From: Henricia sp. BOLD:AAB3569
Taxonomy: Eukaryota; Echinodermata; Asteroidea; Spinulosida; Echinasteridae
Reading direction: 5' to 3'
Length of the DNA: 64,000 bases
Assembly: GCA_037783545.1 (NCBI GenBank)
Contig: JBBELK010000671.1
Span: 186,001 to 250,000, forward strand
Positions 25,001 through 40,000 of the stretch are shown here, piece after piece. The notes under the pieces were generated by a model that was not told the DNA's origin, ran no database searches, and saw only the letters and a program-made list of their open reading frames with translations. The position numbers and the translations under genes were made by a program. Each line of letters opens with the position of its first letter. Position 1 is the stretch's first letter.

Positions 25001-28000
25001 TGGCCAGAATAAGCAGGTGGCCCTTATATAGAGGTTTAGCGTACACATGCAGGAATATCCAAACATCAAAAAACATACCACAGTGCATGTCTATAGTTGA
25101 AAAACAGCTAAAAGTGAAGTGTATGAAAGGTTAATTTCCTCATTAAAAAGTTGAATTTTGTTTAGTTTTTGATAATTTTTTAAAGCTCCTCATAAAATTT
25201 CCCAGAGTAGCTTGATTCATTGAGGCAATTTACTGTGTTTAGCCAGATTATCCAGGTTCAACTGCCATAGGATTGTACACACAGAAATCCTAGTGCCCTG
25301 GCCACTGGCCGCGTTAGAGAGGGGCCCTAATATCAAGGTTCCACCTCCATATGTTTGTGTACAAACTTGGTAGGGACCCAACAAATGTGGCCACTTTATA
25401 GAGGTGGCCTGAAGAGCAGGTTTCACTGTATCTAATAGACTGTGTAAGCCGACCTCGATAACTTGCAGTACAATGCGAGATTCATCCACTCTCGGAGACT
25501 ACATGTATGTATAGGAGCTTTAGCACATGCGGTGATCGTTTTTTCGGTACCATTTTGACTCCGTGTCAAAATTAGCAGTTTCACCTACCGACTCGGGGTC
25601 CACTTTAACAAATTCTTAAAATTGTATTTACTACCTGTACAAAAAAAATATATATAATGTTCAAACATTCTTCTCTGAGATACATGTAAACTGGTAACCC
25701 CAGGCCTTGACGTCTTAAAAAAAAAAACAGTCTGCAAGTGGCACAAATAATTATGCGTGTGTATTTGACGCCAATACGTTGCATTGTAGCCGTTTTCAAA
25801 ACCACTCGATTCGGCTTCGGATGGACTTTGTGATTTTCTTGTCCTGTATACTCAAAATCGATACCCAGTGGTGCAAAACATGCACTTTTTCCCTTGCATC
25901 GACAATGCATACATGTATGTGTAGTTCCAACCTGTCAATCAAGCCGAACCCGCCGACCAATCACAACAGAGCTAGCAGACGGCGCCCACATAGGTCAAAG
26001 TGATGCAATCATTACACAATTACGCGATTTTCTGCCAATACAGTTTGTATGTTGTATGCGCCAGTGACCGGGTGAATTTTGGTTTCAATGTCGGGCGATT
26101 CGCTGTTCAAAGGTAAGCGCATTTTTTATGAATATATGTCATCCCTGCATTACTAGCCCTTCGCTCAGTATGTGCTACGGTAACTGTCGACCCTAAAACA
26201 TAAATACCTTTGAGTTTTCTCCAATGAATCTGTGCTTTCCATGCCGAGTCCCGTTGCTTTGTACGTTGTGTGTCGCCATTTTTTTGCGATGGCTTGTGAG
26301 CACATAGCAACAATATCTAAGGGGCGGGGTTAACTGGGCAATCTCGGAACTATGCATTTATTATGGGGCATGAATAACGTGACCAAAACTCCAGCTAAGA
26401 GACGGGCCAGCATGGACAGACTAACAATTGTTACGTGCATTAGTGTTTTGTGTGTGCATTTTTTAAAGATCGTTACTACAAGGTTACAGTCTCATGTGAT
26501 CAGTTTGTACAGCCATGCCGCAAGAAATAGTTCAATTTTACTTTGTATTTTACAATGTATGATGACTATAAATTACAGCTATATTATTGTCCACTCACAA
26601 TAAGTTATTTTCTTATATCAGTAAGTGTCAACTGCATCACTAATTCATCACTGCATCGCTGATGCATGAAAAATGTGTTCAGAAATTATCACTGAAAATA
26701 TACCCAGTAACTGAGTCGCTGGCTCCGTTTTTGACAATTTTGTTTTTTTTCTTTTCGCCTAATGACCAAGACAATACATATACCACTACAGTGTAAACAT
26801 GGTGTAATTTTAAAAATAAATTGGGAAATGATGCGTTCCAGAAACTGTCCCCCAAAAAACCAAACAGACTTCCAGCTGGCCGAAAATGCACTCACTGCAT
26901 TCTAGAGTTCCCCAAGATCGTCATCCTACCGGTAGTGCCTTCTCCAGGCAATTACAATTACTGCTGGAGACAGTTTGATTGTACAAAGATGAAGCAAAAC
27001 CTTCACAGCTCACACTTTCGACGCCATTTTGCTTCCCCTGGTGATCGCACATTTGCATACATGTACATGTATGCATGCGACGTATTAACCGAATGACACG
27101 TCACATACGCAAGAAGAAGGCACTAGAATGATCTTGGGGAACTCTGGAATGCAGTAAGTGCATTTTCGGCCAGGTTGGAATCTTTTGAGTTGTTTTGGGG
27201 GCAGTTTCTGGAACGCATTGTTTCAAAAATGTAGCGGTATGTATTGCCTGGGTCGTCAGGCAAAAAGAACAAAAATTAAATCGTCAAAAAAGGAGCCAAC
27301 GACCCAGTTACTGGGTCTACACTGAAAAACTACGTTGAAAAAAGAATCCGAAAAAGAAAGAAAAAATGTCCCCCCCACTTTTGGAAATGTTTAAATACTT
27401 CATTGTACTCTCCGGCAAATGTACTGCAGTGAATGTTGTGCCCACCCCTTAGTTTGGGTTCGGTCACATTTTTCATTCCCCAGGGAGGGTATTTTGACCC
27501 ATTGAAATCAAAATGCTTATGCATCTGTTATTAGTGGGTGGGGCTTCCGTCACCTAAATTTTGCCCCATTGTTAGGGATGGTTTTGTTCCAAGCGAGAAG
27601 TGCTAATCCCCACCATTTACATACATGTACCATGCATAGGTGGAAGGGGGAATAGACAGGTGCATCAGTGTGCAGTAGCTTTATTTATCAATAATGTTTT
27701 ATTGTATTTTTGATTTCACAATTTGATTCTGTATTTTGGGGGAAGGGCGTGGCTTTTGCAGTTGAATTAAAGTACATGTACAGCGCAGAAATGCATACTG
27801 TGATGAGGGGAAATCACTACATGTACACATTCCCTATGTGAAACCCCCCTTATGCATATGGCTAATTCACGATCAGGTGTACCATTTAGCAGCAAAAATT
27901 TGTGAAAATTAACTTGCTTAAATCGGTTTATCGCACATATCAGCCGATTGCTACATGTCTTAAGTATGTTTTCGCACAGACTAAATTCCTTCCAAAATAA

Positions 28001-31000
28001 ATGTCAGTTTTGTATTTCATGCTGTAGCGAGTGGAGGTACGGACACTACAGTTTCTGCTTGTAGGCCTATACATGGTGTATCCACTGTGAGGCACTATGT
28101 TATGTACACACCTATAACAGTAGCCATGTGAACACCAACAACATTAATGCTAAGCAAAATTACCATTATGTACATGTATACATGTATATGTAAGGTAAGC
28201 ATTAATTTTTATGTACTATATGTAGTGTCCGTACCCCCTGTTTTAGGTATGTGTTGTAACAATCCTGTACAATAATTCTGGGAGGTTAATATATTTACAC
28301 ATTTAACACTCTTACAGTAGTTTGTGATATAAAGAAATGTTTTCCTGCAGTAAATCCTACAAAATATGCATTGTACACAACGATGTGATTTGTATAACAT
28401 GAGGGTACGGACACTACAGAGGGGTACGGACACTACATTTGATAGAATATTGTGCTGTATTTTTTAATAACAATAAATTATTGGTCAAGAAAATTATTGG
28501 TCAATTTCTAGACTATTTTAGAGATATAGACTATTTAGAGATAGGTATAACTTCCTAATTGTGTACAAATAGGTTCCAGAATTATTTTAATTGACAAATG
28601 TAAATTGTCCAGAAAATCCAACTTGAAATTTCAACAAAACTCCGTAACACCTGTATGAATTCTAAAAGTATCCTGAACAGGTGACCTGCAAAAGTTGAAC
28701 AACAAGTCAGGTTACCTATTCATACAGAAAATTAGAGGGTGTTTTGTCTTTTAACTTGCATATCATGCCCTAGAAAATGTATAGAAATAAAAGTGGGTGT
28801 TCGTAACAATGAAAATTACAATTTGTTAATGCTTCAAATCCTTGTATTTTTGTCAAAAATGCACCGATTTCCATAATTCTTTTGTTATTTTGCTCAGCAA
28901 CTGGTACTGCTTTATACAAGAAATAAACAGTACATTGTACAGTACCCCCTTCCATTTTAATACAAATAGCTGGTAACAACTGACACGTTAAAATGGTACA
29001 CCTGATTGTGAAATGGCCGATAGTGGTATTGCAAAGCTTATCGTTTGCAAGGCTAAACGCATGGCAAAGTCAACAAATTGATGATACAAATGTAGATCCA
29101 TGCTGCGTGTGCACATGCTTTCCGGGTGGTGCACCCCAATCATATTCGCCCACACGACACCTCACCCAAACCTTTGTGGTACGTGTAATTGCCAATTTCA
29201 AAAAACCAAATACCTTGGGCAAAAAGTAAAACTAAAGAGATTGTCCTCGCTCACTGAAACAACGTGGTCATGTTTTTCGAAAGAATTTAGTTTTCTGCAA
29301 TTGTTTTACCCGTTAGTCCTCAAAGCGCCCAAAACTGCACAGCAGCTTTCTCCTCAAAGCGTCCAAAACCACACTGTATTTCTTCCATGTTCAACTTAGT
29401 GAAATTCATGTTTCTGCAAACACACCCTCAATTGATAGGCATGTACTCATAGCTTGACTCATCCCCTTTCAAATATTTTGTTCAGTAAAGGCCTTTTACC
29501 AGGGCACTTTAACCCCAAGATAACCCGGGTAACAGAAAAATTTAACCCCAAGATTACCCGGGTTAAGGGTTCGTTTCGCACGGCAAATCTCGGGGTTACG
29601 AATTACCCGGGTTATCTGGCTAAAAATGCCACTTAACCCGGGTAATTTCTAGCCCTGCTCGGGAGGTGAGTTAACCCACCAATCTCGGGGTTAACGGCGA
29701 CCTTGAGACAATTCTCCGGGTTAACGTTTGTCGTGGGAAACGACAAGAATAGCCTACCCGGGTAGGCTATTTAGCGAGTTAAATTATTGCCGCAATCATG
29801 ATTGGGTCAAAGGTTGCAAGTGCGCCCGCGCTTGAATACATGTAGCACTGTCAAACTGGTACTCTTCTGAAGGTAGTGTACAACAAAATACGCGTGGGGC
29901 CAGTGACAAAGCACACATCGATAAATATTATTAAACATGCGAAATATTAACAGCAAAATTGCCAGCGATGTTTCTGTGTCGTCCGCGCAGCCTGATCGAT
30001 CAATCGATCGATTTTCCACACGCAATGGTTTCTGGGTATTTGTGCTGATTGGTGTACCCGGTTACGTGTGCATGCAGAAATGCCGTGGGAAAAGGGTCGC
30101 TGTTGTACCCGTGTATACGACCCAGGTAAGTGCTTTTCCGGGTTAACGCTTGTCGTGTGAAAAGAAACTCCGGGTTAAATGTAACACGGGTTATTTACCG
30201 CTACTCGGGTAGAAAAGTTACCCGGGTCGGAGGTGGGTAGTGGGAAAAGGCCTTAAGGGTGCTGCTATTGGATAACTCTCGTTACTGACCTTGACAATAA
30301 ACATTACCCAAAAGCTCCGAGGAGTAATAAGACACACTACTTGTTACCACTGAGTGATGATATTGGGTTAAACAGGGATTGCAGTTATTGCTCACACCGG
30401 GTAACACCGACTTACACCGGAACGTTCTTTTAGCCATCACGTGTTACACGAGTCTGCCCCGGTGGCAGCCACCACTACCCGAGCTCGCGGGCGGGTCTGT
30501 GGTGTAAAGCAAGGTGTAATGACGTCACCTAGTAACCGCGAGTAGTAAAAGATGGCGGACAGTTTGGAATCGTGACGCCAGTACGAAAAAAACACAGATT
30601 TATGACACAAAATAGGAGGGAATTGGGCTGTAAATACATTTTGCTGAATCAGTAGATGTCTGTGGGCATTGACAAAGTTTATTTCGGTAGTTTAGGGCTA
30701 CTATTTTTGCGTAACGATAACGGCGTTTATAAAGACCCACCCGGCAACAACCTTTGACCACGTGTTCCCAGAATTCAAAGCGAGACCCTGTGTCGTTCGT
30801 TTTGCATCTTCTGGGGGCTTCCCCCGGTGTAAACCCCCCGTTACCCGGTGTAAGCGTCTCGAACGCCCCTATAGTAGGAATAATTTCACCCATTTCCATA
30901 AAAGAGTTGAGAGTTTACCAATAAACAGAAAAGGGCTAAACAATATTACCTTGAGCTTGACAGTGAAGTTAATTGTACCAGCCGAAAGTCTGGTCATTTG

Positions 31001-34000
31001 ATCCTTGTCACTCGTGTGAGCACTCTCGTTCTTGAAGATAAATGTGTTGTTGGGATTTGGACCAGTACCACCCAGTAGTTGTGCAGAAACATCATAAATG
31101 TTTTCCTTGAAGGCAGGAGACCACTCAGCCCAACGAAGAGCAATTCGTTGCGACTGAGTACGGTTAAAACTGGCAGTCAACTGGAAAAAAAAAAAGATTG
31201 ACATGATCTGTAACCCATGTAGACTTGCATTCCGCTAGTAATTTGCTGTCAAATACACACAGCTGAGAAAGCAGGGGTAGAAATTAGCACTTGTCCGCTA
31301 GTCCGAGACTAGTGGTTTTTAGTAGTCCAATGGGCTAGTTGCATGGTTAATATATGTACATCGTGCTACCTTATGTTTTATGTTTTTCGTTCAGTACATG
31401 TTTTATGTTGATATTAATCATTTTTGCGTTTTGTCTTACGTGAAAATTTTGCACTGTTTTTGTCCTTGGAGCAGTACACGGCCGGCTGTGCATATGCGCC
31501 AGGTTTATTTATTCACCACATTCAACAGCGGAGGGACCGCCAATTACAGGAATGGGAGCAAGTGTGGTCGAGTGCCTTGCTCAAGGGCACAGGTGCCACA
31601 ACCCGTCGCGGCCCGGAATCGAACCTACATTCTAGTACTAGTACAGGAACTTAAGTTTGACGCACTAGACCGCTCGGCCATAACACCCCATGTACCGCGC
31701 AGGGCTTTCCCCCATGATGTTCTTTTCAAACTGCAGATGGTGCTGTGTGGTCGCATGCTGAGCCGCGGGCACTTTGTGTGTTCGCTGTGGTGAGCTTGTG
31801 ATGATTGGTTTCATTTAGTCACGTGTCAATGCATTAGGCCGGTAACTGTAACTGTGCTCTGATTGGGCAATGTGCATGCAGCGCAGCAGCGGCTTGGCTT
31901 GTGCTAGCCTGTACAGGCCCATATGATCGATTGGAACTGTTGACATGCGTTAAGAAAATTTTACCAACAACATGAAAAGGCTGAACTCAGTTTGTTTATT
32001 TGATTTGATTTCAACATTGTAATAATCAGGCAAAAGTATGGCACTGAAACATGTTAAAGTTCAGGTTCTTGTTTGTGTGTTTTAATGTATCTTTGTAAGG
32101 ATTAACTCTGTTTATTTTTTTAATTTGATTTCAACATTGTAATAATCAGGCAAAAGATGGCACTCAAACATTTAGGTTCTTTTTTGTGTTTTAATCCATC
32201 TTTGTAGACTTGAATATCCATCACATGGTACAGATAGATTAGTAAAAAATTGAGGACGACTAGTGAAACATTGGTGTGAATAGTCATGTGGGCTACCAAC
32301 AAATTGAAGTTAATTTCGACCCCTGGAAAGCATCAGCTGTTAAATTAAACAGCACTGTACATTTAGGGTTCTAGCCAAACACCCATCAATACACATGCAC
32401 CCCTTTTGTTAAAAATCTCTCAGAAATCTTGGCAAACTGAGCAAAAATATTCATTTGGTGAAATCTACGCTGGTTATGGGCACACGTACGTCATCCCGAG
32501 ATCTCAGTGAATTTCCACTCTGCAAAGCGACGTGACAATACCCCGAGGAAATCCACGCAAATCTGTGGAGTGAGCTGGCCGTTGTCTTGAGCCAACTCAC
32601 GCCCAAGTCATTTTGATGTAATTTAATCAATGCGGTCATGTTATGCCGAAAAGAAACGATTTCTATACTTTCCAGAAATTGTATTGGGTTCCGTTCCGTA
32701 TGACTGTCCCATTTCTACCAAACTTTCAAACGACGATCTTAATTTACTCCGCAGTTTTTCAAATTAATAACAGGGATGCATGCTGACGAATGTAATGGAA
32801 CCGATTCCCCAGTATGCTTTAAAAAGCAGCCAATCGCCGATGCGGACAACGGCCAGCATTACCGAGTACATGTATCACATGCATGCACGGTGTTTACAAT
32901 CTGCGTGCGTTACATTTGAATGCCTGCAATCATGCTGCAATGCACTGCCAAGCGTCCTGATTGGTCCAGCAGAGGCGACAAGATTTATGTCGTTTGTTCC
33001 ACCGCGAAATGGGGCCTGTTTCAACAGGGCCACTGTACGCAGGAGTTAGGGAGTGCGTTAAAGGGGCACTGTTGCAAGAGGATGCACGTACGTGTACACT
33101 ATCCTTAAATGAACCCAACTGCCATTTGACTACAACTCTGAATCACATAGTACATGTAGTGATGTCTTTATACAAGTACATGTAGACGATACCGTTTTTG
33201 AGCGATTCTGGGAATAAAACTGTTATAAATAAAAAGAGTATCCTAAAAAAAATGTTAAGACATTTCAGCTCTGTCAAATGTACCACGTCGCTACCAATTC
33301 AATCTTCACTTTGAGGAATTGGGTTTTCAGCGTCAACTCGTTAACATTTTGGGTCATTGCAAATGAAACAGTGGTCTTTAAGGCTGCACAACAAAATGTA
33401 TGATAATACTGTATACCCAACTCCAGTTACTTGGATTAACAAAAATATTAACCTTTCTGTCTTGCATGGATGCCGGCAAAGACACGACATACTCCAGGAT
33501 AAACACGACAGATGTTGAAGGATCATCTACCATATATGGTAAAGTGATCTTACTCTTGGCGAGTAATACTGAACCAGCAGCACTTCCACTGAAATAAGAC
33601 AACATTTACAATGTAACATGAATATTTTTGTTATAAATACATGTATGAACAATTTTCTGATTTCGATGTCAACAGTCAAAATTATTTCTTGCATTTATTT
33701 TAAATGTTTGAAATTGTTTATAGGGTCAAAATAATTAATGGGGTTAACAATATTAATTTTGCTCAAAAGCATTTAGGACGCTCTTAAATATAATATGAAG
33801 AGTTATTAAGTATCATACAAAAAATCATTCAAAATTTTGTAATAAGTACCTCAAGCTTTCTGTCTTGCCTTTCAGAAAATAACCAGCAAAATACAACACT
33901 GACGCATTAAATTAGTAAAAGTGGCTTGATTTAGTCAATTTAAAGAAGCGTGTTCAGATTTTTCCAGAAAATGGATTTTGTTTTAAGCTAGCAATCATAT

Positions 34001-37000
34001 TTACTACCCCAAGGAAACAGGAAACTTGCAATCTCCAATTTGAATGTGGAAGCAAAAAGGTTGGTGTGGTCACTTTATGGAACGGATAAATTAGTTTACA
34101 AAACATTGGTTTTTTTTATTATATCCTTGAAAATTTCACAATGGTAATGAGAAAAATATTACAAATTATTTACATACCCCTGCAAAAGAGGGAGCCAAAA
34201 AAAATAATCCGACACATTCCTTTAATACCTTTTTTTTTTACTGTTTATTTTTATTTTTTTTTAAGGCAACTAAGGCAGAAAAGTTTGGGTGCGTTGTACG
34301 TGCAACATTTTTAATGGCATTTACATAACTTACACTATGAGCAACTAACAATGGAAATTGGGCACACACCATTGTTAATAACAATGGTTTGTGCCCAATT
34401 TCCATTGTTAGTTGCTCATAGTGTTATATTTTAGCAAATGAACTCTCCCGGTATCCTATTCCTGATAGAGGAAGAAATTGTGACTTCTGGAAATAATTCA
34501 TTCACTGAACTCAAAATAATTCCAGACACTTTGGCACTTGAAATAACTAATGCCCTTAAAATAATTGTGAACGTTGTGAATAATTTTGGGTGCTTCAGCT
34601 AATTAATTTTATCCACGAAAAAAAAAATTCAATTTATTTTAAAGGAACACACCGGCTTGTTGGGTTTTTTTGGGCTTGAAATATACCAATACATGAACAA
34701 GTAAAGGTCTTTCTGGAATAAACCAAATACATCCTGAAAAGAAACCACAAAATGTTGCCATCTTTGAGCATTTTCCCCAAAAATCAGAGACACGGTCACG
34801 TGATTTATCCAAACCAGATTTCTGGTTGGGATAAATCACTTTGTCTTACAAGTTAGTTTTATTTCCAGCCGTATAAAAGATTGTTCCTGTAGTACTGCAC
34901 CAAATTCAGATTTTTATTCTTCAAAAGAGAGATACCATTATTACCACAAAGAGACTACCATTTTTTATTCAGGTTAAGAAAACAAACTTCTAAATAACTA
35001 TGAAAAATCGAACGGAAGATTTTGATTCAGTGTGTCTGGGTAACAGGAGCATGTTCCACGGTGACAGCATAGGGGCTAATACAAGCCAAAAGCCCCATGG
35101 GCAATTCCATGCAGGTGCGACACGAGGGTCAAAATTTAAAAATATGTTTTCCTTAGAAAATGAAAAAAAAATGTTGCTCTGGACCAAATAGTTTGTAACT
35201 TAGAGCACTCTGAAGTTGATACTACATGTACGTTATGCCCCCAACCATAGTTAAGAACACGTAACATATTTCATTTAGCATTATTCATTAATATAATGAT
35301 ATCTAACTTATTTTTGTGCTAAAATAACAGCCGTCAGGGTCATTTTTTACGAAAATAACTTTTATTTAAGTGACAATAGTATTAGATACCAAAATGAGCT
35401 GTCAAAATAACGCTCATGATTTATGTAATGTCAGTCACAAAAAAATGATGGTTTTTGCAAGAAAACCATACAGGATGGCAAAAAATTAAAATCTGCCTTT
35501 CATAATTTTCTCAGTATGGGATCTGGGTAGCACAATAATGTTGTCAACTGGGCAAATGATTGTTACTTACTCTGCTGAAAAAAAGTGTATTGTCAGTCAT
35601 GATATTGTACCCATGTAATGTCAGTCACGTTTGTACAAATTGGAGAAAGCAAGTTCGCCAAGCTCAGACCGAAACACATTCTACTCTGCAGTAAGCTTCC
35701 CCACAATGTGTGCATGCCTTTGCAAATAGTCATGAGAATTTCGTTTTAGCAGTACATGTAGATATCCTTCATAAAGTATGTACAGATTTTCTAAGCTACT
35801 TTCAGGACCTCCCCTCCTACCAGAAGTTGCTGGATCAATAACTGCAACACTTGCAAAGGTGGAGCCATCTTCAATTAAAATGTTCCTATCAAATTAAGAA
35901 AGCTTTTAAGTTAGTGGAAAGCAACACATTTACATACGTGTACTGAAAACAAAAAAAGGAAATTTTCCTAAAACACGTAGCACTCGCGTCTTCTTATTTA
36001 TTTTCTTTAACTGCCTCCCAAGGTCTAAATGACAATGCCATCTTGTAAATTTATTTTTTTCTTTTGCGATTTTATACATTGTATGTATTTTTAATACATT
36101 TTATGACATTTAATGCATCTTTCAACCCTTAAACATCTTCAAATTATAATTACTTGTTTAAATATGAGCGTGATCCAATTCCGTCCCTCACGCGTGAGAG
36201 ACGGAAATTAAGATACAAATGCCTTTCCTCAGTCAACAATGAAAACTAAAGTGAACATGTTTGTTTACCTTCTACTGATGTTAATACACACACCCAGTTT
36301 CTCACATGTTGAAATTGACTTTACAGTTTTATGCAGAGGTTGTTTTTATGCGTGAGGGACAGATAATCAATAACATTGACAAAAAAGGCAATTGTTTACA
36401 TGCATTTTCAACTATTTCTTGAAAATGTCATACCGGTAGCACAGTGTGCCCAGTCAAATTTATTCTGTTAATTTGTGTAATGTGATTGTAAAATATGGAC
36501 ATTTCTTTAACATATCGAGGTATTATTTTGATTAATTTAAGACATTTTGAAATCTTCATCCGGTGTTTACCAGTTTTGGATCACACTCATATGGCATAAA
36601 CAGTTGATTGACACCTTTCTTGTTAACAAAAAATTTATCGTTTTAGTTTGAAATTGTTGTTGATATTAATACATGTAGGTGTTAACAATCTAATGGGTGA
36701 TGTGAGTCACGGTAATGTCCGTCACGGAAATCATCTGCATATTCGTTAAAAATACACGATATGTTTTTCCTATCTTGCTACATGCATTGGTTACCATTAG
36801 CTACTGTGTCCACATGAATTTAATATGTAGCACTTTTAAGAAGATGTTCGACATTTTTTGATTGCGTCGCTTTTTGTAATGTCAGTCACAGCAGTAAACA
36901 ACCCCCCTAGTTGAAAAAGCGTCGCATGAAAACTCAATGTTTCAATATCGTATTGTAGTTTCCTCTTTCAGCACAGCCATTTCGAACCCGATTCAACTCG

Positions 37001-40000
37001 CATGTACCCCGTCCTGGGTACGAGCCGTCCTGGGTACGAGTTGACCAGGTTTGACAAATTGTATGCCAAAAAGTGATCGACTTGGTAGACTAAATTTGCT
37101 CATAATAATGCACAAAAAGCGTAAAATGCCATTTTGATATCGCGACAATGGAATTGACCAAAATGTGACGTATGACATTGCATTGATGACTGGAATTACA
37201 TACACAAATTGGAAAGGTTGAATGAAATTTTCAAATTTTATGCAAAAAAACGGTACAACGGTCGAGTTGATAAACGTACGAGGTGAAAAACGGCCAACTC
37301 TTCTAGATGATAGAAAAATTCATATACATACTATTGCGCAGCAAGCTTGAAACTAAGGTTAGTTACACCATAGCACATTGTAAATATTCGCGGCGCGAAA
37401 ATTTCAGCACATTTCAGTATAAGTTTTAGGGGGACATGTCCGCTGAAATATTAACTAATCACTTTCCGATCAAATGCGCCACCAATCTCAGTTTCAAATG
37501 AATTTTCTAAAGGGTATTTATACACTAAAATATCTTAAAATGAGTATTACTTTTTTAGGATATGCAATAGAAATCGGTCCCGAAAAACGTCCACCTTTCC
37601 ACGGCCGTAATTAATTCTTTTGTCAAAACTGGGTTTTTTTCTCTTCCAATTGCCAATAAAACTCTTCAACGTGCCTTATCAGAAATTGCAGATGATTTGA
37701 GCATGGTGTTGTGTAATAAAAACAAATCATTTCGAAACGGATCGATGCAATCGATGGTGGTTTCCCTTTTCACCACAGCTATTTTAGCGCATGTATTTGG
37801 GGCATTCTTCGGCCCCTTCAATGAACACCCGCAAACCCTCGAACGACATAGCTGGCATCTTGTTCTACAAACGTGGGATTACGAGCGGGTGCGTGGCGGT
37901 TCGAGGGCGCACAAGCGGGCGTGTGGCTTTTCGAGGGCGGACGAACGGGCGCAAGGCGGGTTGAGCGTTTAGCGGTCGCCTCTAAACCCACGAACACACT
38001 CGAACACGCTCGAGGAATCATGGAAAACTACCTCTTAAAGCATCACTGTATATCCAACCACCAGGTAACCTCCGCGAAGTGAAAAAGGCAGTTATATTAA
38101 TTTGCATTTTATTTGATTTTATACCCACTTGTGCGCCCTCCTATTGTGTCCGCCATAGGCCCTACTTCAAAAAGGCTACGGAAAGTTCCCACTGAGTGGA
38201 AACCCTGCAGGAAGCGGCGGTTGGTAGATATGTGCTCTGATCCCCTACATGTACATGTATGTACCTTGATTCTGATGTTTTTCTTGTTCCCTTCTGTAGT
38301 GCTTCTTGTTTGTCCATGAAGACAGTCTGTAGTTTTCCAACATATCTCCATCCATTATGAACACCAATTTTCAGTCTCCTTTCAGTCAGCACAACATTGG
38401 CTTTATCTGACTGTACTTGCTCCTGTACATGATAAAGAACCAAACTTGGGATGAGATCAAAGTCTTAAGGGCCTTATCGGGATTTGAACCCAAGACCTCC
38501 TACTCACCGGGCAGAAGCTCTACCAGCTGATGATATTAGGAAACTATGCCTTTATGTGTTTAGTCATAGGAAAACTGTTCCTACATGTACATGTAGATGC
38601 TGCCTTAGTTCAACCAGCGCACCCAAGGCTAAATATTATTTCCCTTAGCCCGATCATGTGGACGCTATGACAGCCCAGCCGTCACAGCTGGCCACCCTAT
38701 AGAGGCTGTTTTGGAGGCTGTCAATAGGCTACACAATGATCTCCACGCGCTCGATCGTAAATTTTCTGATCAATTTTTGGCAATGTCTAATCACATTTCT
38801 CATTCTTATTCGTTTGTGAGGAGAAGATCGACATGGGGTACCGTGGCCGAGCGGTTTAGGTCATTGACTTGTAATCATAGGTGAAAATTTGGGACCTCCC
38901 CACGGCTACGGTACCTGTGCCCTTGGGCAAGGCACTCAACCACACTTGCTCCATCCTTCGGAAGGGATGTAAAGCCGTTGGTCCAGTGTGTTAGGTAATG
39001 GAAACGCACTCTAAAGATCCCAGAGCATTCTTTCGTAAAGAGCAAGGGGGATCATCCCCGGTGTCTCTGGCCTTTTCTATAGTTCTAATTAGAATTCTTC
39101 ATGGGTTTCCTCACGCTTGCGAGTGACAGTGCAATGAGCACTATTGAGGAATCCTTGGTATGAATACCAGAAAGAAATAATAATAATAATAATAATAATG
39201 TTGGAGAAGGAACGCGAAGACCTCCATTGCGTCAAATATGTTGTAATTGGAGATATGTGCACTTAAGATTCTACACCTTGTCGAATTCTCCTAGATTAAT
39301 TTTGCGACTTTAGACATCTCTCCAAGACAAAATGTAGTGGCTGCAGTATGTACCGTACTCCCCTCACTACATACATTTCTAAGAAAGCTCTATGCCTGGT
39401 ACAGATCTGCGTTTATTGTGTTATACATACATGTACCATGAATTATGAGTGAAGATGTTTACATGTAATTTCATGTACTCAAGTTGTACATTACTATTTT
39501 GATGGGTTTGTCTAGTTTACCATCTAATGTAACATCCAAATCGAGAAATTAAAAGTTGGACTTTTAAGGTAAAAGGGTTTCTTCCATATATTACTTGGGA
39601 CACTAACTGCAATGATCAAGTTTTGTCAAAACAAAAAAGAAACAAATCTGAAACCTTCGCAAAGTTTGCTGAACTTGATGATCTGAATGAAATGTTAACA
39701 TCATGTAATAAACGTCCGAAACAGAATGGAGCAGTTATCTTTTGTACCATATAAACTAGATCCTTATGAAAACAATCTGATCCATGTAGATAAGTCCAAG
39801 TGGAAGGCATACCACAACGTGTATACGTGTACATGTAGTACAGGTCTACATGTACATAAAACAGATGACAAAAAATGAAGAGTCTAGCCATACATACTTG
39901 TTATGTACATGTACTTACCATGGCGAGGCGATCAAAGTTGAGATGTCTGCATAATTCTTCTTCAAACTGATCAACATTCGGATATACGAAGATTGAAGTG

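Noticed and set aside
35817-35885. Minus-strand exon-like segment reading NILIEDGSTFASVAVIDPATSG
   Set aside because: It has AG and GT flanks, but exon 5 joins exon 6 directly in phase and matches the human sequence at the join. Including this segment would break the frame. At most it is a cryptic exon.
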